NCBI RefSeq assembly: GCF_963259705.1
Contig: NC_081861.1
Span: 105,578,102-105,642,101 of the forward strand
Source of the DNA: Myotis daubentonii
Taxonomy: Eukaryota > Chordata > Mammalia > Chiroptera > Vespertilionidae
Length of the DNA: 64,000 nt
Reading direction: 5' to 3'
Under the pieces are notes generated by a model. That model ran no database searches, was not told the origin of the DNA, and worked only from the letters and a program-made list of their open reading frames with translations. Shown piece by piece: positions 56,331 through 64,000 of the stretch. The stretch's first letter is position 1, and every line of letters begins with the position of its first letter. Position numbers and translations under genes: made by a program.

Positions 56331-56916
56331 TCCTATCTAATAATAGACAAAGATTGAAATTAACCGTACCTATGCTACACTTCCCATTGGCTAATCAGTG
56401 AGATATGCAAATTAACCACCAACAAAGATGGCGGCCGGCAGCCATGCAGCTGAAGCGAGCAGGAGGATTGCTTGCTCCAGTGATGGAGGAAGCCAAGCTT
56501 CCTCCCTGCTGCGGCTGGGCTCTGAGCTCCACTCTAAACAACAAAGTTGCAATTATAGAAGCTAAACAAACCCCAGATACCTGCTTTAAGTAGGCTGTGG
56601 CCTCAAAGCTGGAGCGGCAACAAAGTTTCAATTATAGAAGGTAAATGAATCCCAGAATAAAAAAAAAAAAAGAAAATAGGAGAGGCTGGGAGCTTCAGTC
56701 GCCGGTGGGCTTAGCCAGCCTGAAAACCCTCAGCCCCTCATCCAGACTGGACAGGAACCCCAGTGGGGACCCCCACCCTGAAGGGGGTGTGACCAGCTGC
56801 AAACAGCTATAAGCCCCTCACCCAGGCTGGCCAGGCACCCAAGCAGTACCCCCACCCTGATCTGGGACACCCTTCAGGGCAAACCAGCTGGCCCCCACCC
56901 ATGCACCAGGCCTCTA
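56331..56916 (+). mobile_element. Helitron unit, type A
   Basis: TCCTATCTAATAATAGAC start after AAATTAACTA; ATTGG/ATGCAAAT/AAGATGGCGGC (56425-56435); repeats at 56700-56880; hairpin-less CATGCACCAGGCCTCTA end fused to a B unit. Outside any L1, in single-copy-looking DNA. Confidence 0.88.
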
Positions 56917-57380
56917 TTCTATATAGAAAAAGGGTAATATGCAAACTGACCCTAACAGCAGATGGACTGGGAATGACTGGTCACTATGACACACACTGAC
57001 CACCAGGGGGCAGACACTCAATGCAGGAGCTGCCCTCTGGTGGTCAGTGAGCTCCCACATGGGGGAGCTCTGCTCAGCCACAAGCCAGGCTGATGTCTGC
57101 CAGTACAGCGGTGGTGGTGGGAGCCTCTCCTGCCTCCTCAGCAGCGGTAAGGATGTCTGACTGCAGCTTAGGTCTGCTCCCCGCTGGCAAGTGAACCTCC
57201 CCTGAGGGCTGCCGGGCTGCCAGAGGGATGTCTGATTGCCATCTTAGGCTCAATCCCCCAGGGAGCAGGCCTAAGCCAGCAGGTGGTCATCCCCCAAGGA
57301 GTCCCAGACTGCGAGAGGGCACAAGCCGGGCTGAGCCCCCCACCCCTGAGTGCACAAATTTTTGTGCACCGGGCCTCTAG
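56917..57380 (+). mobile_element. Helitron unit, type B-like
   Basis: Start TTCTATATAGAAAAAGGG (first C of TCC mutated), TATGACACACACTGACCACC interior as in 12662-13130, palindrome GTGCACAAATTTTTGTGCAC at about 57350-57369 and end GGGCCTCTAG at 57380, then host T. Confidence 0.88.
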
Positions 57381-57594
57381 TTTGAATATAAGAATTGTGT
57401 CTGTGTTTAGAGCCATTTTTCTATTTTTACTTTTTCTGATTAATATGTATAGGTTTTAGGGTCTTATTCATATGATTACATAGTCGATAAAGTCATTGAA
57501 GCTGATGTATGATGACATTTTAGGGTACTATGATCTGTTTCTGAAACCTGCTATTGTATAATTTAACAATTTATATGAAGGTAAAATTATTATT
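57381..57594. other. No recognised element
   Basis: About 210 bp of AT-rich sequence between the Helitron and the tail of L1-K. Nothing recognisable. Confidence 0.4.
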
Positions 57595-57852
57595 TTTATA
57601 TTTTTTCTTTATTGATTACGGTTTTACATATGTGGCTTTATCCCCTCATTGCTGCCCCCCATGCCCCCACTTATGCCCTCATGCCCCTGGTGTCTGTGTC
57701 CATTGGTGAGGCTTATATGCATGCATACCAGTCCTTTGGTTGATCTCTCCCTCTTAATCCCATCCTCCCCTACCTTCCCTCTGAGGTTTGACGATCTGAT
57801 CAATGCTTCTCTGTCTCTGGATCTGTTTTTGTTCATCAGTTTATGTTGTTCA

Positions 57853-60800
57853 TTATATTCCACAAAGGAGTGAAATCATGTGATATTTATGTTTCTCTGA
57901 CTGGCTTATTTCGCTTAGCATAATGCTCTCCAGTTCCACTCATGCTGTTGCAAATGGTAAGAATTCCTTCTTTTCTTACCACAGGATAGTAATCCATTGT
58001 GTAGATGTACCACAGTTTTAAATCCACTCACCTGCTGATGGGCACTTAAGCTGTTTCCAAATGTTAGCTATGGTAAATCGTGCTGCTATGAACACAGAGA
58101 TGCATATATCCTTTCTGATTGGTGTTTCTAGTTTCTTGGGATATATTCCTAGAAGTGGGATCACTGGGTCAAATGGGAGCTCCATTTTTAGTTTTTTGAG
58201 GAAACTCCATACTGTTCTTCACAGTGGCTGCACCAGTCTGCAATCCCACGAGCAGTGCACAAGGGTTCCTTTTTCTTTGCCTCCTCACCAGCACTTGTCA
58301 TTTGTTGATATGTTGAAGACAGCCATTCTGACAGGTGTGAGATGGTACCTCATTGTCGTTTTTATTTGCATCTTTTGTATGATTAGTGACTTTGAGCATG
58401 GCATCATATGACTCTCGGCTTTCCTTATGTACTCTTTTGAAAAGTATTTAGGTCCATTGCCCCCTTCTTTTATTGAGGTGTTTATCTTCCTTTTGTTAAG
58501 TTGTATGAGTTACCTGTAAATGTTGGAGATTAAACCTTTATCACTGAAAACATTGGCAAATATGTTCTTCCATGCAGTGGGCTTTCTTGTTGTTTTGTTG
58601 ATCGTTTCATTTTCTGTGCAAAAGCTTTTTATTTTGATGTAGTCCCATTTGTTTCACTTCTCTTTAGTTTCCATTGCCCTAGGAGCTGTATCTGTGAAGA
58701 TATCGCTTTGGCATATGTCTGAGATCTTGCTGTCTGTAGATTCCTCTAATATTTTTATGGCTTCCTGTCTTAGGTTTAACACTTTTATCCATTTTGAGTT
58801 TATTTTTGTGTATGGTGTACGTTGGTGGTCTAGTTTCATTTTTTGCATGTATCTGTCCAACTTTACCAACACCATTTATTGAAGAGACCGTCTTGACTCC
58901 ATTATATGTTCTTGCCTCCTTTTTTCAAATATTAATTGAGCATAGTGGTTTTTGTCTTTCTTTGGTTTCTCTATTCTATTCCATTGGTCTATATGTCTGC
59001 TCTTGCGCCAGTACCACAGTTTGAGAATAGTGTCTTTGTAATACAGTTTGATATCTGATATTGAGATCCCTCCTACTTTGTTCTTCTTTCTCAGGATTGC
59101 TGCAGCTATTCGAGGTCTTCTTTTATTCCAGATGAATTTTTGGAGAGTTTGTTCTAGATCTGTGAAATATGCCGTAGGTATTTTAGTGGGGAGAGAATTG
59201 AATCTATGGATTGCTCTGGGTAGTATGGGCATTTTAATGGTGTTGATTCTACCAATCCAAGTATACGGTATGTTTTTCCATCTGTTTATGTCTTCCTCTA
59301 TCTCTTTTTTCAGTGCCCTGTAATTTTCTGAGTACAGGTCTTTTACCTCCTTAGTTAAGTTTTTTCCTAGCTATTTTCTTCTTATTATTATTTTTGGTGT
59401 GATGGCAAATGGGATTGTTTTTTTAATCTCTCTTTCTGTAAATTCACTATTGGTGTATAAAAATGCCATAGATTTCTCGGCATTTATTTTGTGTTCTGCT
59501 ACAGTGCCAAATTCATTTATTAAGACTAATAATTTTTTGATGGAGTCTTTAGAGTTTTCTAAGTACAGTATCTGTCATCTTTGAATAATGATAGTTATAC
59601 ATCTTTTTTTCAATTTGGATACTTTTATTTTTTCTTCTTGTCTAATTTCTATTGCTAGCACTTCCAGGACTATGTCAAACAGGACTGGTGAAAGTGGGCA
59701 TCCCTGTATCATTCTTGCTCTTAGGTGAAATGGTTTTAGTTTTTACCCATTGAGTATGATGTTGGCTGTAGGTTTGTCATATCAGGATTTTATTATGTTG
59801 AGGTATGATCCCTCTACTTGCATGTTGCTGAGAGTTTTTTCAAGAAAGGGTGTTGGATTTTGTCAAATGCTTTTTCTGTGTTAATTGATATGACTATGTG
59901 ATTTTTGTCTCTCAATTTGTTTATGTTTTATTTCACGTTTATTGATTTGTGGATATTGTATCAACCTTGTATCACCAGGATAAATCCTAATTGGACATGG
60001 TGTATGATCATTCTAATGTAATGCTGGACCTGATTTGCTAGAATTTTGTTTAGGATTTCGGCATCTATGTTCATGAAGGATATTGGTCTGTAATTCTCTT
60101 TCATTGTGTTGTCTTTATCTGGTTTTTGGGTTTCAGTATTAGGGTAATGCTGGCTTCATAGAATGAGCTTGGAAATGTTCTTTCCTTTTGAACTCTTTGG
60201 AATAGTCTGAGGAAAATAACTTTTAGTTCTTTTTTGAATCTTTGGTAAAACTCTCCTGTGAATTCATCTGGCCCTGGGATTTTGTTTGTTGGAAACTTTT
60301 TAATGACTACTTCAATTTACTCCATAGATATGGGCCTATTGAGATTTTTTGGGAATCTTCTTGATTGAGTTTTGGAAGATTGTATTTTTCTAGAAATATG
60401 TTCATTTCCTCCATGTTGTCTAGTTTGTTGGAGTAAAGTTGTTCATAATATTTTTTAACAATCCTTTGTATTTCTGTGGGGTCTGTTGGTATTTCACCTC
60501 TTTCATTTCTGTTTTTATTTGGGTCCTAGCTCTTTGCTTCTTGGTGAGCCTGGCTAGAGGTTCATCAATCTTGTTTATCCTTTCAACAAACCAGCTCTTG
60601 GTTTCACTGTCCTATTTATTTATTTAGTTATTTATTTAGGTCTGTATGTCTTTTGTTTCTGTTCTCATCTTTATGATCTCCTTCCTTCTGCTCACTATGG
60701 ACTTTTCTTGTTGCTATCTTTCTAATTCTTTAAGTTGTAGAGTTAGATGGCTTATTACCTTTTTTTTTTCAGTAGGCCTATAGAGCTATGAACTTCCCTC

Positions 60801-61905
60801 TCAAGACTGCTTCATTGTGTTCCATAAATTTTGGGCTGTTGTGTTTTCATTGTCATTCATTTCCAGGAGGTTTTTAATTTCTTCTTTGATCTCTTTTGTA
60901 ACCCAATCATTGTTTAAAACAGGGGTCCTCAAACTACAGCCCACAGGCCACATGCAAATACAAATATTGTATTTGTTCCCATTTTGTTTTTTTACTTCAA
61001 AATAAGATATGTGCAGTACATAGGAATTTGTTCATAGTTTTTTTTTGTTTTGTTTTTTGTTTTTTAACTATAGTCCGGCCCTCCAATGGTCTGAGGGACA
61101 GTGAACTGGCCCCCTGTTTAAAAAGTTTGAGGACCCCTGGTTTAAAAGCATGCTATCCAGCTTTCAAGTGTTTGAATGTTTTATTGTTTTTATTGTAGTT
61201 TATTTCTAATACTATGCCATTGTGATCTGAGAAGATGCTTGATATGATTTCAATCTTCTTGAATTTGGAAAGACTTTGCCTGTGACACAATATGTGGTCT
61301 ATCTTTGAAAATGTCCCATGTGCACTTGAGAAGAACATATATTCTGTGGCTTTGGGGTGAAATGTTCTAAAGATTTCAATTAAGTCCATCTTATCTAGTG
61401 AGTCATTTAGGATTGCTGTTTCTTTGTTTATTTTTTGTCCTGAGGATTTATCCAGTGATGTCAGTGGGGTATTCATGTACCCTACTATGAATGTATTGTT
61501 GTTGATCTTTTCCTTGATATCTTACAGGACATTTTTTATGTATTTGGGTGCTCCTGCATTGGGTGCATATATATTTACCAGGGTTATATCCTCTTGTTGT
61601 ATCGATACCATTAGTGTTATCAAGTGGCCTTTTTATCTCTTGTTATGGCCTTCACTTTGAGGTCTATTTTGTCAGATATAAGTATTGCTACCCCAGCTTT
61701 TCTTTTATTTCCATTTGCCTGAAAGATATTTTTCCATTCCTTCATTTTCAGTCTGCGTGAGTCCCTTGTTCTGAAGTTGATCTCTTGTAGACAGAATATA
61801 TATGGATCATGTTTTTTATCCATTCAGCCACTCGATGTCTTTTTTTGGAACATATAGTCTGTTTACATTTAAAGTTGTTATTGATAGGTACTTGTTTGTA
61901 GTCAT
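57853..61905 (-). pseudogene. L1-K ORF2 pseudogene
   Basis: Start MTTNKYLSI-like at 61905, stop at 57853-57855 after 'HMISLLCGI'. Without the 220-bp MITE the span is about 1277 codons, essentially the standard ORF2 length. Endonuclease 61905-61190 (long frames 61620-61823 and 61153-61476), RT about 60350-59550, C-terminal zinc-knuckle region to 57853. Numerous stops; the RT box near 59575 is out of frame with its neighbours. Confidence 0.82.
60920..61139. mobile_element. hAT MITE, 220 bp, perfect 8-bp TSD
   Basis: Termini CAGGGGTCCTCAAACTA and GTTTGAGGACCCCTG, flanked by a perfect GTTTAAAA duplication (60912-60919, 61140-61147), diagnostic of hAT. Its right half equals, in reverse complement, the first ~165 bp of the transposase-bearing relic at 11196, so it is an internal-deletion derivative of that family. 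It interrupts ORF2 of L1-K and postdates it. Confidence 0.95.
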
Positions 61906-61953
61906 TTTTATTTTTTGTACCTGTTTTCCTTCTTCTCTTTTTATTTCTTGTCC

Positions 61954-62811
61954 TCATACCAGTCCCTTTAGCATTTCTTGCATTGCTGGTGCGGTAGTGA
62001 TAATCTCCCTTAGCCTTTTTTTGTCTCTGAAGCTCTTTATTTCCCTTTCAATTTTGAATGATAGTCTTGGTGGATAGAGTATTCTTGGATTCAACCCCTT
62101 ACTTTGCATCACTTTGTAAATTTCCTTCCAATTCTTTCTGGACTGATGTGTTTTTGTTGAGAAATCATTTGATAATCTAATGGGAGATCCCTTGTACATA
62201 ACTTTCTGTCTCTTTCTTCAGCCTTTAAGATTCTCTCTTTTTCCTGAATGTTTGCCATCATAATTACGAAGTGTTTTGATGTGGGTCTTTTCAGGCTCAT
62301 CTTGTTTGGGACTTTCTGTACTTGTGTAATTTTTAAATTTTTCTTCCCCACATCAGGGAAGTTTTCTGACAGTATTTCTTCAATTAGGTTTGCTAACCCT
62401 TGTTCCTCTTCCCATCATTCTGGTACCCTTATTATCCGTATGTTGCTTCATTTCTTGTTGTTCCAAAGCTCTCTTAGGCTCCTCTCCTGTCTTTTTTCTT
62501 TTTCTCCAATTGCAGTTCAGTTTGAGTGTGTTTTGCTTCCCTGTCTTCTATTTCGCTAATTTGGTCCTCTGCTTTTCCTAGTCTACTGTTGAAACTTTAC
62601 ATGTTTTTTTTTTTTTATTGTAGCTATATCACTCTTTATTTCTTCTTGATTCTTATATAAGTTGTTGATTTTTTCATCCATCCAGTTTTTGAACTGTATG
62701 ACTCTTTATTCTGAATTGTTTTTCTGATATATTGTATGCCTCCATTTCACTTAGCTGCTTTTCTGGTGATTTCTCCTTTTCTTTCCTTTGGGGCCTTCTT
62801 TGTCTCCCCAT
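61954..62811 (-). pseudogene. L1-K ORF1 pseudogene
   Basis: The ATG at 62811 gives MGRQRRPQRKEKEKSPEKQL; the C-terminal domain is clean at 62199-61954 (YKGSPIRLSNDFSTKTHQSR ... AMQEMLKGLV stop). The RRM part lies at 62350-62200 in another frame. Total span fits a 285-residue ORF1p. Frameshifts in the coiled-coil and RRM parts inactivate it. Confidence 0.8.
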
Positions 62812-63004
62812 TTTTGCTCTCACTGAAGGATCTAGGTGTCGAGTTGTGCAGGGACTGCTCCTTGGGTGGCAGCGGCTCCTTGGGTGGCAGCTGATCCTTG
62901 GGCAGTTGTGGCAGTGGCTGCTCCACAGTTGGTGGCAGCTCCTCTGGTGGGGACTGCTCAAAGCAGTGGAGGCTCCTCTGGCTGGCAAGGGCAGACTGCC
63001 CATG

Positions 63005-63445
63005 CAGTTGCTGCTACTCAGATGGGGGCAGGCTGTGCATGGCTACTGCTTCTTGAATTGGGGCTGGCTGCTTGTGCAGCTGCTGCTCCTCTGGTGGGGG
63101 CGTGCTGTGTGGGGCTGCTGCTCCTCAGATGTGGGGGGGGGCTGCTTGCACAGCTACTGCTCCTTGTAGGGGGGTGGGCTGCTTGCATGCCTGCTGCTCT
63201 TTGGATGGGGGCGGCCACCTCACATAGCTTCTGCTCCTCCGACAGGGGCAGGCTGCTCACAGGCCACTGCTTCTGAGATGGGGGTGGGCTGCTCATGCAG
63301 CCACTGCTCCTCAAACTGGTGTGGGCTGTGTGTGGCTAATGCTCTTTGGATGGGGGTGGGGCTGGCATGCCTAAACTGGGGCGAGCTGTTCGCGGGGCTG
63401 CTGCTCCTTGGATGGGGGCGGGATGCTCACATAGTTGCTGCCCAC
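63005..63445. repeat. 36-bp VNTR, about 12 units, in L1-K 5'UTR
   Basis: Units of 35-39 bp around GCTGCTGCTCCTCnGATGGG followed by GGCGGGCTGCTCATGCA. The period is a multiple of three, which keeps frames open on both strands for about 145 codons of low-complexity Ala/Leu/Trp sequence; these are not genes. Confidence 0.85.
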
Positions 63446-63783
63446 ATGGTCACTGTGCCCTGGGTTGTACCATTGGGCTTAGCAGAGGGAAGTGTGCTTT
63501 GGAACTCACAGGAACCTGCGCTGGGCATGGCTGGAGTCTCGGTGACTGTGGGATTGCAGCCGAGGCAGCAGGTCCCTGGTGGGAGTGGCTGTAGAGTCCC
63601 AGGTGTTATCTGAGGGCACCTGGGTGGAGGTGAGGCTGGGCTAAGCAGTCACAGCTGCTCTCCCCTCAAAATGGTGCAGCATCTGCAGAATAGCCAGCTG
63701 CTCTGTGATTGTTTGCAATGGTATGAGAGGCTACCTGGTTAGGCGAGCCCATTCAGGCTTCCCCTGAATGTCCTGCAGGATCT

Positions 63784-63784
<1 letters not shown>

Positions 63785-63833
<49 letters not shown>
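63785..63833. repeat. (CT)n microsatellite
   Basis: About 24 CT units in the 5' region of L1-K. Confidence 0.95.
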
Positions 63834-63838
<5 letters not shown>

Positions 63839-64000
63839 TCTACACACTCCTCTTTTGCTCCCTTACTCACTCATGCTCTCTCCCTCACTGATGCCTTCTT
63901 CCTGCCTTTGTAGTTGGGTCTGGAGGGTTATTGACCCATTTGTGGATGGAGTCTGCTCTCCGGGTGTCTGGTTATGTGGCTCACTCTCTACCACACTGGC

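Larger units (their letters stand above)
62812..63920 (-). promoter_or_regulatory. L1-K 5'UTR with 36-bp VNTR
   Basis: GC-rich leader upstream of ORF1. 63470-63720 (read in minus) matches the L1-F 5' region (50980-51220) and L1-G (47400-47640): the 'GTGACTGTGG...GAGGCAGC' and 'CAGCTGCTCTCCC...AAAATGG' blocks are in the same order. Promoter role inferred from position. Confidence 0.6.
57595..64000 (-). mobile_element. L1-K: near full-length L1, runs off the window
   Basis: 3' tail at about 57595, 3'UTR, ORF2 57853-61905, ORF1 61954-62811, then at least 1.1 kb of 5'UTR. Spacing ORF1 to ORF2 is 48 bp, as in L1-A. The only insertion is the hAT MITE at 60920-61139. Both ORFs carry frame breaks. 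The 5' end is not reached. Confidence 0.85.

Noticed and set aside
62732..63276. Two overlapping 145-codon frames rich in Ala/Leu/Trp
   Set aside because: A 36-bp VNTR (a multiple of three) keeps frames open on both strands; no domain and no constraint visible.

Overview
The window is wall-to-wall transposable element DNA from a mammal, almost certainly a vespertilionid (evening) bat. Three things seen together point there: Ves-type tRNA-derived SINEs, about two dozen Helitron (HeliBat-like) units ending in the GTGCACAAATTTTTGTGCAC hairpin plus CTAG, and a SPIN-type hAT transposon, all embedded in L1. I recognise no host gene, exon, rRNA or functional tRNA. Almost every open frame is an L1 ORF fragment or a translated repeat. 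The one intact protein frame is the ORF1 of a half-L1 (HAL1) at 19804-20652.

Layout. 1-9586: plus-strand L1 (L1-A) with long 5'UTR, dead ORF1 and ORF2, broken by a Ves SINE (5597-5809) and three head-to-tail Helitrons (6613-8369). 9587-13587: older L1 relics with a hAT transposase tail (11196-11747) and a Helitron pair (11987-13130). 13588-27822: one plus-strand L1 (L1-C) split by SPIN (15798-18609), HAL1 (19099-21042), a solo LTR holding an L1 tail (21874-22638), an L1 fragment (24307-24583), a Ves SINE (25073-25281) and a minus-strand Helitron pair (26262-27476). 27823-31756: six Helitron units in tandem. 31757-36018: TA repeat, old L1, another Helitron pair, one partial Helitron and two Ves SINEs. 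36019-40262: minus-strand L1-E split by four Helitron units. 40263-51225: an unclassified stretch followed by minus-strand L1-F, whose ORF1 is split by L1-G. 51226-57594: a 5'-inverted L1 (L1-H), short relics, the few stretches with no recognised repeat, and one more Helitron pair. 57595-64000: near-complete minus-strand L1-K with a hAT MITE at 60920-61139 and a 36-bp VNTR in its 5'UTR; it runs off the window.

The elements interact as layers rather than as genes. L1 copies are the substrate; SPIN, HAL1, LTR, SINE and Helitron insertions cut them, with target duplications or A^T sites that can often be read exactly. The most interesting structure is a recurring composite Helitron: a 5' unit (A) whose own 3' hairpin is missing, joined head-to-tail to a 3' unit (B) with an intact hairpin. 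It is seen six times at independent loci, as if the pair moves as one element after terminator loss. The A units also carry a CCAAT box, an ATGCAAAT octamer and an AAGATGGCGGC YY1-like site within about 60 bp.

All family names come from recognising motifs by eye; no database search was run. Boundaries given without a target duplication are approximate.
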